From Paenibacillus sp. EZ-K15 (lineage in GTDB: Bacteria; Bacillota; Bacilli; Paenibacillales; Paenibacillaceae): a stretch of DNA of 64,000 bases. The first letter of the stretch is position 1; every line of letters begins with the position of its first letter. The notes below the pieces were generated by a model. The model made no database searches and had not been told where the DNA came from. It saw nothing but the letters and a program-made list of their open reading frames with translations. Where the stretch lies: the NCBI RefSeq assembly GCF_002573715.1, contig NZ_PDHM01000012.1:559368-623367 (forward strand), given 5' to 3'. Shown piece after piece: positions 52,132-61,923 of the stretch. The translations under genes and the position numbers were made by a program.

Positions 52132-53475
52132 ATGACATTTCAAAAAGTGCTTATCGCGAACCGGGGAGAGATTGCCGTTCGTATCATCCGGGCTTGCCGG
52201 GAACTTGGCATCGCAACCGTTGCCGTATATTCGGAGCCGGACCGGGAATCCCTGCATGTTCGCTTGGCGGATGAGGCCTATTGCATCGGCCCTACGTTAT
52301 CGAAAGACAGCTATTTGAATTTTACCAATATCATGAGCGTTGCTACACTGACCGAGTGTGACGCCATTCATCCCGGCTATGGCTTTTTGGCCGAGAACGC
52401 GGATTTCGCGGAGATTTGTGAATCCTGCAACATTACCTTTATCGGTCCTTCCGCTGACGCGATCAACCGTATGGGAGATAAGGCTGTTGCGAAGCAGACG
52501 ATGAAGGATGCAGGTGTTCCGGTTATTCCGGGATCCGACGGATTGGTCGAGGATTTGAATGAGGCCGTTATGCTTGCCCGCGATATCGGATATCCAATCA
52601 TTATCAAGGCTACTGCAGGTGGCGGAGGTAAGGGGATTCGGATCGCCGAGGATGAAGAATCGCTGGTTAAACAGATTACAAATGCACAGCAGGAAGCCCA
52701 GAAGGCCTTCGGCAATGCAGGCGTATATCTGGAGAAATATTTAACCGGCATGAAGCATGTAGAGATTCAAATTATCGCCGACAAACATGGCAACGCCGTG
52801 CATCTCGGGGAGCGTGACTGTTCTGTGCAGCGCCGGAGACAAAAGCTTGTTGAGGAAGCTCCTTGTCCGGTGCTAAGTGAAGAGGTACGCAGCCGGATGG
52901 GCGAAGCCGCCGTTCGGGCCGCAAAGGCCGTTAACTATTCCGGTGCAGGTACGCTTGAATTTTTGCTCGGCCAGGACGATCAGTTCTACTTCATGGAGAT
53001 GAACACGCGGATTCAGGTGGAACATCCGGTGACCGAGATGGTGACCGGGGTTGATCTGATTCAGGAAATGATCTCCGTTGCCGAGGGCAACACGCTTTCT
53101 TTCACGCAAGAGGAAGTCGTTATTAATGGCTGGTCCATCGAGTGTCGGATTAATGCCGAGAATCCGGACAAGAACTTTATGCCTGCTCCTGGAACCATTC
53201 AGTTCTATTTGCCTCCAGGCGGTCCTGGCGTGCGGGTAGACAGTGCGGCATATCCCGGTTATACCATTTCGCCTTATTATGACTCGATGATTGCCAAGCT
53301 GATTGTATGGGCGCCGACCCGCGATGAAGCCATCGCGAAGATGAAGCGCGCATTGGCTGAATTCGAGATTGAAGGGATCTATTCAACTATCCCGTTTCAT
53401 CAGAAACTGTTGAAGCATCCTACCTTCTTGAAGGGTGACTTCGATATTAAATTTTTGGAAGAAAATGAGATTTGA
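52132..53475 (+). CDS. accC: Acetyl-CoA carboxylase biotin carboxylase
   Basis: A 447-residue ATP-grasp enzyme that carboxylates the biotin of AccB. Motifs are [17 protein letters not shown] at the N-terminus, [13 protein letters not shown] (glycine-rich ATP loop, near 160-172), [13 protein letters not shown] and [15 protein letters not shown] with catalytic Glu and Arg. Length is normal. AAGGAGG precedes the ATG. Confidence 0.96.
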   Translation: MTFQKVLIANRGEIAVRIIRACRELGIATVAVYSEPDRESLHVRLADEAYCIGPTLSKDSYLNFTNIMSVATLTECDAIHPGYGFLAENADFAEICESCNITFIGPSADAINRMGDKAVAKQTMKDAGVPVIPGSDGLVEDLNEAVMLARDIGYPIIIKATAGGGGKGIRIAEDEESLVKQITNAQQEAQKAFGNAGVYLEKYLTGMKHVEIQIIADKHGNAVHLGERDCSVQRRRQKLVEEAPCPVLSEEVRSRMGEAAVRAAKAVNYSGAGTLEFLLGQDDQFYFMEMNTRIQVEHPVTEMVTGVDLIQEMISVAEGNTLSFTQEEVVINGWSIECRINAENPDKNFMPAPGTIQFYLPPGGPGVRVDSAAYPGYTISPYYDSMIAKLIVWAPTRDEAIAKMKRALAEFEIEGIYSTIPFHQKLLKHPTFLKGDFDIKFLEENEI

Positions 53476-53479
53476 AACC

Positions 53480-53519
53480 TTTGGCCAAGTTTGTCATAAA
53501 CTTGGCCAAATGGTATAGT
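53480..53519 (+). promoter_or_regulatory. Perfect palindrome overlapping the yqhY promoter
   Basis: TTTGGCCAAGTTT (53480-53492) and AAACTTGGCCAAA (53498-53510) form a perfect 13-bp stem around GTCAT. TTGTCA (53491-53496) and TATAGT (53514-53519) at a 17-base spacing make a good promoter whose -35 and spacer lie within the palindrome. It may serve as accC terminator, operator, or both; no T run follows. Confidence 0.6.
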
Positions 53520-53593
53520 ATGAGTAATAAGAGCGCATGCCTTAAGCAGTTGGGGTGCATCCGCTAACTTATTCCGAAAGGTGTGTTGAGACA

Positions 53594-54007
53594 ATGGCGG
53601 AAACTTTGCCTACAGAATTTGAACGTACAGATATTGGTGAAATTCAGATCGCTCCGGAAGTTATTGAAGTCATCGCTGGACTTGCTACGGTAGAAGTACG
53701 TGGGGTTGCAGGGATGAGCGGAGGCTTTGCAGGCGGCATTGCTGAACTGCTCGGACGCAAGAATTTATCCAAGGGTGTTAAAGTGGAAGTTGGACAACGG
53801 GAAGCTGCTGTTGACGTATCCGTTATCGTGGAGTATGGTCATCGTCTTCCTGAAGTAGCCGGAGAAATCCAGCGCAACGTGAAACGTTCGATTGAGAATA
53901 TGACAGGGCTTACGGTGATTGAAGTCAATGTACATATTCATGATGTCCATTTCATGAAATCCGTAGAGAAGACGGAAGAATTGGATCTGGCTCAACGCGT
54001 GAAATAA
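53594..54007 (+). CDS. yqhY: Asp23/Gls24 family envelope stress protein (YqhY-like)
   Basis: A 137-residue Asp23-family protein: GEIQIAPEVIEVIAGLAT, VRGVAGMSGGFAGGIAELLGRKN, VSVIVEYGHRLPEVAGEIQRNVK and the end VNVHIHDVHF. In Bacillus, YqhY sits behind accBC and affects acetyl-CoA carboxylase activity. In staphylococci, Asp23 is held at the membrane by AmaP, whose homologue is encoded next. The ATG at 53594 is more likely than a GTG at 53555, though its ribosome site (AAAGGTG) is only fair. Confidence 0.9.
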   Translation: MAETLPTEFERTDIGEIQIAPEVIEVIAGLATVEVRGVAGMSGGFAGGIAELLGRKNLSKGVKVEVGQREAAVDVSVIVEYGHRLPEVAGEIQRNVKRSIENMTGLTVIEVNVHIHDVHFMKSVEKTEELDLAQRVK

Positions 54008-54079
54008 GAATACTTTCAGGCTAGCCCTGGGCAGCGATGTCGAGGGTTTAATCTAATTTTAAGGAGGCTGTGCTGAATC

Positions 54080-54619
54080 GTGGCCAAATTAATGGACAGA
54101 CTTTTGCTGTTTATCTACAGCTTAAGTATCGGTGTCATATCCGTAGTTGCCATCCTCCTGTTGAGTGGCGCTGTTCCGTATGAATTAACAAGCGTTCAGG
54201 AACAACGCCTTTTCTGGGCTGGAATTATCGTAGCTGCGGTTTTGTTTTTGCTGAGCATCCGTTTCTTCTACATCTCCGTAAGGCGCGATCGCTCGAACCT
54301 GAATTCCATCGATCAGCGCACGGAGTTTGGTGACATTCAAATCTCTGTGGAGACGATCGAGAATCTCTGTCTCAAGGCGGCTTCGCGCGTCCGTGGAGTC
54401 AAGGATTTGAAATCCCGGATCAAGGTATCCCAATCGGGTCTTGATATTGCGATACGCGCCGTGGTTGATGGTGAGGAATCCATTCCTACACTAACAACGG
54501 AAGTGCAGAAGCAGGTGCACGACTTTGTTGAAGATACAACAGGAATACCCGTGTCATCCGTATCCGTATACATTGCTAACGTGGTTCAGGCACCAAGCTT
54601 CAAGAGCCGCGTGGAATAG
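54080..54619 (+). CDS. amaP: Alkaline shock response membrane anchor protein AmaP
   Basis: A 179-residue protein with two N-terminal membrane helices (about 9-30 and 45-66) and a cytoplasmic Asp23-like domain (FGDIQISVETIENLCLKAA to the end). AmaP anchors Asp23-type proteins at the inner face of the membrane. It begins with GTG; TAAGGAGG lies upstream at a long spacing. Together with yqhY and the DUF2273 gene it forms a compact envelope module. Confidence 0.87.
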   Translation: MAKLMDRLLLFIYSLSIGVISVVAILLLSGAVPYELTSVQEQRLFWAGIIVAAVLFLLSIRFFYISVRRDRSNLNSIDQRTEFGDIQISVETIENLCLKAASRVRGVKDLKSRIKVSQSGLDIAIRAVVDGEESIPTLTTEVQKQVHDFVEDTTGIPVSSVSVYIANVVQAPSFKSRVE

Positions 54620-54634
54620 AGGTGAGCTTCCCCA

Positions 54635-54868
54635 ATGCCTTGGAAAGAAATATGGGAGAGTCACAGAGGAAGAATTGCCGGGGTGACCGGCGGGCTTGTG
54701 TGCGGACTGATTTACTTATTATCCGGTTTTTGGGATATGCTGTTCTTTGCATTAGTGGTATTTATCGGCTATATATTTGGCAAGCGCAAGGATCTGAAGC
54801 AGGGCTCCGTGTTCCACTTTCAGGAATGGGGACGATGGCTTTCCGAGCGCTGGCGGCCGTTTAAATGA
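54635..54868 (+). CDS. DUF2273 small membrane protein
   Basis: A 77-residue protein with two hydrophobic helices (about 17-31 and 33-49) and a basic/aromatic C-terminal tail (KRKDLKQGSVFHF, WGRWLSERWRP). DUF2273 proteins accompany Asp23/AmaP genes in many Firmicutes. It begins 15 bases after amaP with an AGAGGTGAG ribosome site. Confidence 0.87.
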   Translation: MPWKEIWESHRGRIAGVTGGLVCGLIYLLSGFWDMLFFALVVFIGYIFGKRKDLKQGSVFHFQEWGRWLSERWRPFK

Positions 54869-54870
54869 AC

Positions 54871-54957
54871 CCTGTGATATGCTTTCTCCGGAAAAAATGC
54901 TGAGGACAGGTGTAGTGCGCCTTTTTTGCGGAGAGAGATATTCACAGGTTTTTTTTT
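54871..54957 (+). terminator. Long terminator after the Asp23/AmaP/DUF2273 genes
   Basis: CCTGTGATAT (54871-54880) pairs with ATATTCACAGG (54938-54948) across an inner TCTCCG/CGGAGA stem, and nine T residues follow. Confidence 0.8.
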
Positions 54958-55044
54958 GACCTTTTAAATGTTGTCAAGTCTTGACGACAAATGGATCATA
55001 CTAATTAGAAAAATGGATTCAGCAGGGTCCACAGGAGGAACAAA

Positions 55045-55503
55045 ATGAAAAGACGTGTAGTAAGAGAGATTGTCGTTCAAAGCCTTTACCAGATGGAGAT
55101 GAACGAGGTCGACAGTGTGGAAGCCGTGTCGATGCTGCTCTCGGAAGCGGCCGAAGAAAATGAGACCGAGCGGGTCATCGGCGACGAAGTTCAAGTGAAG
55201 GAGTATGTGCTGCAATTGGTCAATGGAACCTGGGAATCCAAGGATTCGATTGATGAACTGCTCGCTCATTATTTAAAAGGCTGGCAGGTAAGTCGTCTTT
55301 CCCGTGTGGATCGTCAAATCCTGCGTTTGGCTGTATATGAACTGACATCCCGTGAAGATGTACCTGGCAAGGTAGCTGTTAATGAAGCGATTGAGTTGTC
55401 CAAGCATTTCGGAACCGAGGAGTCAGGGAAATTCGTCAACGGCGTACTGGGCCGGATGATTCAGGAGCTGGATCAAGTCAAGGCGAAGCTGCGTCAGTCT
55501 TAA
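55045..55503 (+). CDS. nusB: Transcription antitermination factor NusB
   Basis: A 152-residue all-helical RNA-binding protein that binds boxA with NusE during rRNA transcription. It has RRVVREIVVQSLYQME at the N-terminus, VDRQILRLAVYEL in the middle and KVAVNEAIELSKHFGTEESGKFVNGVLG at the end. ACAGGAGG precedes the ATG. Confidence 0.95.
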   Translation: MKRRVVREIVVQSLYQMEMNEVDSVEAVSMLLSEAAEENETERVIGDEVQVKEYVLQLVNGTWESKDSIDELLAHYLKGWQVSRLSRVDRQILRLAVYELTSREDVPGKVAVNEAIELSKHFGTEESGKFVNGVLGRMIQELDQVKAKLRQS

Positions 55504-55564
55504 TCTGCACGCTTAAGCTAAGCTTGAAACGATATCATTCCATCATAATGGAGGAGAGATTAGG

Positions 55565-56425
55565 ATGACAGCAGCAACGATAATTAGCGGAAAACAGATT
55601 TCTGAAGAAATTCGCAAGGGGATTGCGTTAGAAGTAGAACAATTGTCCAAGCAGAATGTACGTCCTGGTTTGGCTGTTGTACTTGTAGGGGATGATCCGG
55701 CTTCGCATGTTTACGTTCGCAACAAGGAGAAAGCATGTCAGGATCTGGGCTTTTATTCCGAGGTGCATCGTCTTTCCGCGGAATCCAGCCAGGAAGAAGT
55801 GCTGGCGCTCGTGGACAAGCTCAACGCTCAGGAATCCATTCACGGAATTTTGGTCCAGCTCCCTTTGCCTAAACACATCCATGAGAAGGCCGTCATTGAT
55901 GCGATTGCAGTGGAAAAGGACGTGGACGGTTTCCATCCGGTTAACGTGGGTAACCTCGTAATAGGCGACGACAGTCTGCTGCCGTGCACACCTGCCGGCG
56001 TGATTGAAATGATCAAGCGGACAGGCATTGAGATTGCAGGCAAGCATGCTGTTGTAATCGGGAGATCCAATATCGTTGGCAAACCGGTATCCCTTCTCCT
56101 CCAACGAGAGAACGCCACTGTTACGATGTGTCACTCCAGAACGGGGAATATGGCTGAAATCGCTCGTCACGCGGATATCCTGGTCGTTGCGATCGGCAGA
56201 GCGAATATGATTGATGCCAGTTACGTGAAGCCCGGCGCGGTCGTGATCGATGTCGGCATGAACCGTTTGGAGAACGGAAAGCTTGCCGGGGACGTTGACT
56301 TTGAGAGCGTGAAGGAAGTGTCAGGTCCGATTACTCCGGTTCCCGGAGGGGTGGGACCCATGACCATTACGATGCTCATGCAGAATACCTTGATAGCCGC
56401 CAAAAGGCTGAATGGGTTGAGCTGA
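55565..56425 (+). CDS. folD: Methylenetetrahydrofolate dehydrogenase/cyclohydrolase
   Basis: A 286-residue bifunctional enzyme of one-carbon metabolism. The signature segments are [18 protein letters not shown] (with the catalytic Tyr and Lys), [39 protein letters not shown] (NADP site) and [10 protein letters not shown]. It ends two bases before xseA, so they are co-transcribed. Confidence 0.96.
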   Translation: MTAATIISGKQISEEIRKGIALEVEQLSKQNVRPGLAVVLVGDDPASHVYVRNKEKACQDLGFYSEVHRLSAESSQEEVLALVDKLNAQESIHGILVQLPLPKHIHEKAVIDAIAVEKDVDGFHPVNVGNLVIGDDSLLPCTPAGVIEMIKRTGIEIAGKHAVVIGRSNIVGKPVSLLLQRENATVTMCHSRTGNMAEIARHADILVVAIGRANMIDASYVKPGAVVIDVGMNRLENGKLAGDVDFESVKEVSGPITPVPGGVGPMTITMLMQNTLIAAKRLNGLS

Positions 56426-56426
56426 T

Positions 56427-57797
56427 ATGAAGTCGGCAGATCCAGGACGAGTATTATCCGTTAAGGATTTAAACCGTTATATCCGTATGAAAATGGAAGG
56501 CGACTCCAGGCTCTCCGACGTATGGATCCGCGGTGAAATTTCCAATTTCACCCATCATTCCAGCGGACATATGTACTTTACCTTAAAAGATGAAGGCAGC
56601 CGGATTCGTGCGATCATGTTTGCGACTCATAACCAGAGGCTCCCTTTTATACCGAAGGAAGGCTCTCGCGTTATTGCCAGGGGTAATGTGTCGGTATATG
56701 AACGGGATGGTCAGTACCAATTCTATGCGGTTCAAATGCAGCCTGACGGGATCGGCAGTTTGTACCTTGCTTATGAACAGCTGAAGTCGAAGCTTGAGGA
56801 AGAGGGCTTATTTGCAGCCGAGCGCAAGCGGCCTTTGCCGCGTTATCCCAAGACGATTGGTGTTATTACCTCGCCGACGGGTGCCGCTGTTCGGGATATT
56901 ATGATTACTATCCGGAGACGGTACCCTCAGGCAAGAGCGATATTGTATCCGGTGCTGGTTCAAGGCAAAGGGGCTGCTCCTTCAATCGTGAAGGCTATTC
57001 GAACGATGAATGACATGGCTGAGGCCGATGTGCTCATCGTTGGGCGCGGCGGCGGATCACTGGAAGAGCTGTGGGCATTTAATGAGGAGATCGTTGCAAG
57101 AGCTATTTATCAATCCAATATTCCTGTTATTTCCGCCGTTGGACACGAAACGGATTTTACGATCGCCGATTTTGTAGCGGATTTACGAGCCGCTACGCCA
57201 ACGGCCGCCGCGGAACTCGCGGTACCGAGCAGTGCGGAACTGAGGGGGCAGCTTGTACAAAGACAGCGCCAGCTAAACCAGGGACTTCAGCAGCGTCTTA
57301 AGCGAAGTCGTGACCGTTTAGTTTCGCTCCAGCGTTCCCCGGTTCTGGTTCATCCTCGCCGGTATATGCTGCAGCATGCCGAACGGTTGGACATGCTGTC
57401 CCAGCGGCTGCAGGGCAACCTGAAATCCCAGCTGTCCCTGGTCCGCCAGCGGCAAAAATCACTGCATCAGGGATTAATCCGGTATAATCCGCGAACTCAA
57501 GCGGAGTTCGCCGCGAGAAGAAAAGATCAGGCCAACCGGCAGTTAATGAATGCGATGCAGTCGATTATGAAATCCAAGATGTCGCAGCTGCAAACCGAAA
57601 TGCGGCATCTCGATGCGCTCAGTCCACTGAAAATTATGTCCAGAGGATATAGTCTCGTGTATGACGAGCAAGAGCAAAAGCTTGTCAAATCCATCGAAGA
57701 TGTTCAGTTAGGCGATTTGGTTAACGTCAGGGTCAGCGATGGACAACTGCAGTGTCAAGTGTGGGGAATGAAGGAGGATGAAGAGAATGGCGAATGA
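56427..57797 (+). CDS. xseA: Exodeoxyribonuclease VII large subunit
   Basis: A 456-residue subunit. It has an N-terminal OB fold (VWIRGEISNFTHHSSGHMYF), a central nuclease domain (GVITSPTGAAVRDI, GRGGGSLEELWAFNEE with catalytic Asp/Glu region, SAVGHETDFTI) and a long C-terminal coiled coil (about 270-390). It overlaps xseB by a few codons. Confidence 0.95.
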   Translation: MKSADPGRVLSVKDLNRYIRMKMEGDSRLSDVWIRGEISNFTHHSSGHMYFTLKDEGSRIRAIMFATHNQRLPFIPKEGSRVIARGNVSVYERDGQYQFYAVQMQPDGIGSLYLAYEQLKSKLEEEGLFAAERKRPLPRYPKTIGVITSPTGAAVRDIMITIRRRYPQARAILYPVLVQGKGAAPSIVKAIRTMNDMAEADVLIVGRGGGSLEELWAFNEEIVARAIYQSNIPVISAVGHETDFTIADFVADLRAATPTAAAELAVPSSAELRGQLVQRQRQLNQGLQQRLKRSRDRLVSLQRSPVLVHPRRYMLQHAERLDMLSQRLQGNLKSQLSLVRQRQKSLHQGLIRYNPRTQAEFAARRKDQANRQLMNAMQSIMKSKMSQLQTEMRHLDALSPLKIMSRGYSLVYDEQEQKLVKSIEDVQLGDLVNVRVSDGQLQCQVWGMKEDEENGE

Positions 57798-58047
57798 AAC
57801 ATTGGAGATCAGTTTTGAAGAAGCGATGGCTCAGCTCGAGACGATTGTAGAGCAATTGGAAGATGGAGACGTGCCGCTGGAAAAAGCCATCGATTTGTTT
57901 CAACAGGGCATGAAGCTGTCGCAGATGTGCAGCAAAAAGCTGGAGCAGGTGGAGCAAAAAATCGAAATGATCGTAGAAGAAGGCGGAGAACTGAAGCGTA
58001 AGCCTTTTGGTGGATCGCTTGATGAGACAGGTGAACTAGGTGAATAA
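57787..58047 (+). CDS. xseB: Exodeoxyribonuclease VII small subunit
   Basis: An 86-residue helical protein that binds the XseA coiled coil. FEEAMAQLETIVEQLEDGDVPLEKAI is the family core. AAGGAGG (57771-57777) is 9 bases before ATG 57787 and abuts an ATG at 57778, so the later start is chosen. It overlaps both xseA and ispA. Confidence 0.94.
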   Translation: MANETLEISFEEAMAQLETIVEQLEDGDVPLEKAIDLFQQGMKLSQMCSKKLEQVEQKIEMIVEEGGELKRKPFGGSLDETGELGE

Positions 58048-58945
58048 CAGACTTCCGATACATCAATATATGAATGATATTTGGGACAGACTGGATAGCG
58101 AGCTAACCAATCTTTTTCCGCCAGGTTGGAAAGTTCCTGAAACCCTTCGCCAGTCCATGTCGTATTCTTTAATGGCAGGCGGGAAGCGAATGCGTCCGCT
58201 GCTTGTCATTGCTGCATGCGAGGCGGGAGGCGGCAACCGTGACGCAGCCCTTCCGGTCGCTTGCGCCGTTGAGATGGTTCATACATATTCCCTTATACAC
58301 GATGATCTGCCAGCGATGGATAATGATGATTATCGCCGCGGCAAGCCAACAAATCATAAGGTTTTTGGCGAAGCGAGCGCTATTTTGGCTGGTGATGCCT
58401 TGCTAACGCATGCCTTTTACAGCGTTATCCAGGCTTCCAGGAAGCATGGAATTCCGGCTGAGCGTGTGCTGTCGATTGTGGAGGATCTTGCAGAGTATGC
58501 AGGTCCGCGGGGAATGGTAGGCGGGCAGGTTGCCGATATGGAGGGTGAACAAGGGATAACGACGCTAGAGCAGCTTGAGTATATCCACCTGCACAAGACG
58601 AGTGATCTGATCATGTTCTCGCTGATGGCAGGCGGGCATCTTGCCGGGTGTTCGGAATCCCAAATTGAATCCTTGCGAACCTTTGGGCATCATATCGGCC
58701 TTGCTTTTCAGATTCAAGATGATATCCTGGATCTGGTCGGGGATGAGTCCAAGCTTGGGAAGCCGGTGCAAAGCGATGTGAAACAGGAAAAAGTAACGTA
58801 TCCGTACTTCATCGGTTTGGACGCATCCAGGCGTGAAGTTGAGCGCCTGACAGCAGAAGCTAAGCGGGTCATTTCAGAAGGGAATTTCAATGATCCCTCC
58901 AGATTGCTGGAGATTGCAGATTTCTTGATGGCACGGGACCACTAA
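58040..58945 (+). CDS. ispA: Polyprenyl (farnesyl/geranyl) diphosphate synthase
   Basis: A 301-residue trans-prenyltransferase. The first Asp-rich motif is in DDLPAMDNDD with the aromatic residues upstream at HTYSLIH. The second is DDILD in QIQDDILDLVGD, and GGKRMRP near 53 binds diphosphate. The GTG start overlaps the xseB end. Product length (C15 presumably) is inferred from neighbours and family. Confidence 0.93.
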   Translation: MNNRLPIHQYMNDIWDRLDSELTNLFPPGWKVPETLRQSMSYSLMAGGKRMRPLLVIAACEAGGGNRDAALPVACAVEMVHTYSLIHDDLPAMDNDDYRRGKPTNHKVFGEASAILAGDALLTHAFYSVIQASRKHGIPAERVLSIVEDLAEYAGPRGMVGGQVADMEGEQGITTLEQLEYIHLHKTSDLIMFSLMAGGHLAGCSESQIESLRTFGHHIGLAFQIQDDILDLVGDESKLGKPVQSDVKQEKVTYPYFIGLDASRREVERLTAEAKRVISEGNFNDPSRLLEIADFLMARDH

Positions 58946-58974
58946 GCACGCTTTACATGCAAACGGTTTTTTTG

Positions 58975-58983
58975 TGATATAAT
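58975..58983 (+). promoter_or_regulatory. Extended -10 promoter upstream of dxs
   Basis: TGATATAAT at 58975-58983 matches the extended -10 consensus. TTTACA at 58952-58957 is a possible but distant (20-base) -35. Confidence 0.5.
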
Positions 58984-59054
58984 GTCTGTTAATGGCTGAA
59001 TTCATATCAGCTAAAGAAACGTAAACTTAATCAAGGAAAGCGGGGAGATTCTTC

Positions 59055-60962
59055 GTGCTTCTTCCAAATATCAAGCATCCCGAACAACTTAAACATCTAT
59101 CGGTGGACGAACTCGAGGATTTAGCAGGACAAATCCGTCATTTTCTAATCGAAAAGCTGTCCGCTACCGGTGGCCATCTTGCACCGAATCTGGGAGTGGT
59201 TGAACTCACGCTGGCCTTGCACTATTGCTTTGACAGCCCTCGTGACAAGATGATTTTTGACGTGGGCCATCAAGCCTATGTTCACAAGATCTTGACCGGA
59301 CGGATGGATAAATTTGATACGCTCCGTAAATACAAAGGCTTGTGCGGCTTCGTAAAGCGTTCTGAAAGCGAGCATGATGTCTGGGAAGCCGGACACAGCA
59401 GCACCTCGCTGTCTGCTGCAATGGGTATGGCGATGGCGCGTGATCTGAAAGGTGACAACAACCGGGTTATCGCCATGATCGGTGACGGGGCCCTTACCGG
59501 CGGCATGGCGTTTGAAGCGCTCAACCATATTGGCCACGAGCAGAAAAAGCTGATGGTCATCCTAAATGACAATGAAATGTCGATTGCACCGAATGTGGGT
59601 GCCATGCACAATTACTTAAGCAAGATTCGTTCCGATCGTTATTATCTTCGTGCCAAGGACGAGGTGGAAATGCTCCTGAAGAAAATTCCTGCCATCGGCG
59701 GCAAACTCGCCAAGACGGCAGAGAAGATGAAGGACAGCCTTAAATATATGATGGTTCCCGGCGTTTTATTCGAGGAACTCGGACTTACCTATCTGGGCCC
59801 TGTAGACGGACATGATCTGAACAAACTGATCGATACGTTAAAGCAGGCCGACAATGTGGACGGACCCGTTCTGATTCATGCCGTCACAACCAAAGGCAAG
59901 GGATACCGGCCGGCTGAATCCGATTCTCATAAATGGCATGGGATCACGCCTTATAAGATTGAATCCGGCCAAGTTCTTAAAGCGGTAGGAAATCCGATGT
60001 ATACGGAAGTATTCGGACAGACGCTGGTTGAGCTGGGGGAACAGGACAACCGGATCGTGGCCGTCACGCCGGCGATGCCGGGCGGCTCCGGCTTGATCCC
60101 GTTCAGCAAGAAATTCCCTGACCGTATGATCGATGTAGGGATTGCCGAGCAGCACGCCGCGACCTTGTGCGCAGCATTGGCAATGGAAGGCATGAAGCCT
60201 GTATTTGCGGTGTATTCCACGTTTATGCAGCGTGCGTACGACCAAATCGTGCATGATATTTGCCGCCATAACGCCAACGTGATGTTTGCAATTGACCGTG
60301 CCGGCTTTGTTGGTGCAGATGGCGAGACTCATCAAGGGGTCTACGACGTTGCCTTCATGCGTCATATCCCGAATATCGTCATTATGATGCCAAAAGACGA
60401 GAATGAGCTTCGTCATATGATGAAAACAGCGCTCGATTATAATGAGGGACCTATCGCATACCGTTACCCTCGGAACAATGTGCGCGGCGTTCCAATGGAC
60501 ACCGAGCTGGTACCGATTCCTATCGGAACTTGGGAAGTCGTTCGTCCTGGCGAAGGATACGCCATTCTGGCAGCGGGTCCTATGGTTCAATTGGCTGAAG
60601 AAGCGGCGGAGCAGCTCAAACGGGAAGGAATTACGGTACAAGTCGTGAACGCCCGTTTCCTTAAACCGCTTGATGGAGGTATGCTGCGGAATCTGGCGGA
60701 GACGGGGACGTCCATGCTGGTTCTGGAGGAGGCTTCGCAAGCGGGTAGTATGGGCAGCGCGGTTTTAGAGTTTTTTGCGGAGCAGGGAATCCATGATGCG
60801 GTTGTATCTTTAATGGGGATCGAAGACCGGTTTATCGAGCATGGAAGTATACCGCAGCAGCGTGAAGAGGTAGGGCTGACATTGGAATCGGTTTGTCAGG
60901 AGATCCGGAGCTTGAAGAATGCTCGGACAGCCGTACTTGGCAAGAGAAGTTTTATGTCTTAG
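59055..60962 (+). CDS. dxs: 1-Deoxy-D-xylulose-5-phosphate synthase
   Basis: A 635-residue thiamine-diphosphate enzyme, first step of the MEP isoprenoid pathway. Motifs are [14 protein letters not shown] with the catalytic His, [18 protein letters not shown] plus NDNEMSI (ThDP/Mg site), the transketolase Glu in DVGIAEQHA and [11 protein letters not shown]. It begins with GTG behind GGGGAGA. It follows ispA, so two steps of prenyl synthesis are adjacent. Confidence 0.96.
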   Translation: MLLPNIKHPEQLKHLSVDELEDLAGQIRHFLIEKLSATGGHLAPNLGVVELTLALHYCFDSPRDKMIFDVGHQAYVHKILTGRMDKFDTLRKYKGLCGFVKRSESEHDVWEAGHSSTSLSAAMGMAMARDLKGDNNRVIAMIGDGALTGGMAFEALNHIGHEQKKLMVILNDNEMSIAPNVGAMHNYLSKIRSDRYYLRAKDEVEMLLKKIPAIGGKLAKTAEKMKDSLKYMMVPGVLFEELGLTYLGPVDGHDLNKLIDTLKQADNVDGPVLIHAVTTKGKGYRPAESDSHKWHGITPYKIESGQVLKAVGNPMYTEVFGQTLVELGEQDNRIVAVTPAMPGGSGLIPFSKKFPDRMIDVGIAEQHAATLCAALAMEGMKPVFAVYSTFMQRAYDQIVHDICRHNANVMFAIDRAGFVGADGETHQGVYDVAFMRHIPNIVIMMPKDENELRHMMKTALDYNEGPIAYRYPRNNVRGVPMDTELVPIPIGTWEVVRPGEGYAILAAGPMVQLAEEAAEQLKREGITVQVVNARFLKPLDGGMLRNLAETGTSMLVLEEASQAGSMGSAVLEFFAEQGIHDAVVSLMGIEDRFIEHGSIPQQREEVGLTLESVCQEIRSLKNARTAVLGKRSFMS

Positions 60963-60982
60963 TAAACCATCGGGAGAATAAT

Positions 60983-61855
60983 ATGGATTCATCTCAGAAA
61001 GAACGAATTGATGTCCTGCTCGTGGAGCAGGGATATTATGAGAGTCGCGAAAAAGCCAAAGCCGCGATTATGGCGGGTCTGGTCTATGCCGGAACCGAGC
61101 GGATCGAGAAAGCCGGCATGAAGATTCCAAGGACGTCTGAACTGAAAGTCAAAGGCTCGGTTCATCCCTATGTCAGCCGTGGCGGATTAAAGCTTGAAAA
61201 AGCGATTCGTTCATTCGATATCGATATGAAGGGGCGTACGATGCTGGATATCGGCTCTTCGACTGGCGGCTTTACGGATTGCGCGCTCCAGCACGGAGCA
61301 AGTTATGTGTACGCAATCGACGTCGGTTATAACCAGTTGGATTGGTCGCTTCGTAACGATGAACGTGTGTGTGTCATGGAGCGAACGAATTTTCGCTATA
61401 TGACGCCGGACGACCTGAATGGCCCTCAGCCGGATTTTGCCAGCATTGACGTTTCGTTTATATCCCTTCGCATTATTTTGCCGCCTCTGAAGATGCTTCT
61501 GGGTAAACCGGGAGATGTGGCTGCTCTGATCAAACCTCAATTTGAGGCAGGTCGGGAGAAGGTTGGTAAGTCCGGCGTGGTTCGAGATCCGAAGGTTCAC
61601 AGGGAAGTCCTAACGCAAGTGCTGACTTTTGCGGATGAAATTGGGTTCAAATTAAAAAATCTTACGTTCTCTCCGATTACGGGAGGGGAAGGTAATATAG
61701 AATTCCTGGCCCACTGGCGTTTAGAGCCGGAGGTTTCTGAAAGCTCGGAAGAACCGACTCAGGAAGATGGACAAGAATCTGTCCATTTGAGTCAATGGAT
61801 TGATACCGTCGTAACACAAGCGGCTCATACATTCACAGGAAACTCATCGAAATGA
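60983..61855 (+). CDS. tlyA: TlyA family S4-domain rRNA methyltransferase
   Basis: A 290-residue protein: an N-terminal S4 RNA-binding domain (IDVLLVEQGYYESREKAKAAIMAG) and an FtsJ-like SAM methyltransferase domain (LDIGSSTGGFTDCAL near 88-102, SIDVSFISL, ALIKPQFEAG). The K-D-K-E-type catalytic set is consistent with 2'-O-ribose methylation. ATG 60983 has GGGAG upstream; the frame from 60893 overlaps dxs without a site. The acidic C-terminal stretch (SESSEEPTQEDGQE, near 252-266) is an extension. It sits between dxs and argR as in Bacillus (yqxC). Confidence 0.92.
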   Translation: MDSSQKERIDVLLVEQGYYESREKAKAAIMAGLVYAGTERIEKAGMKIPRTSELKVKGSVHPYVSRGGLKLEKAIRSFDIDMKGRTMLDIGSSTGGFTDCALQHGASYVYAIDVGYNQLDWSLRNDERVCVMERTNFRYMTPDDLNGPQPDFASIDVSFISLRIILPPLKMLLGKPGDVAALIKPQFEAGREKVGKSGVVRDPKVHREVLTQVLTFADEIGFKLKNLTFSPITGGEGNIEFLAHWRLEPEVSESSEEPTQEDGQESVHLSQWIDTVVTQAAHTFTGNSSK

Positions 61856-61868
61856 TGGGTTTCTTTTG
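61839..61868 (+). terminator. Hairpin at the end of tlyA
   Basis: GAAACTCATC pairs with GATGGGTTTC (61839-61863) across the tlyA stop codon, with TTTTG behind. Partial terminator at best. Confidence 0.5.
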
Positions 61869-61923
61869 CTGAAAAAGAGGAATTGATGTTCTCATCCGCG
61901 AATACAAAATTCGAGGTGAGAGG

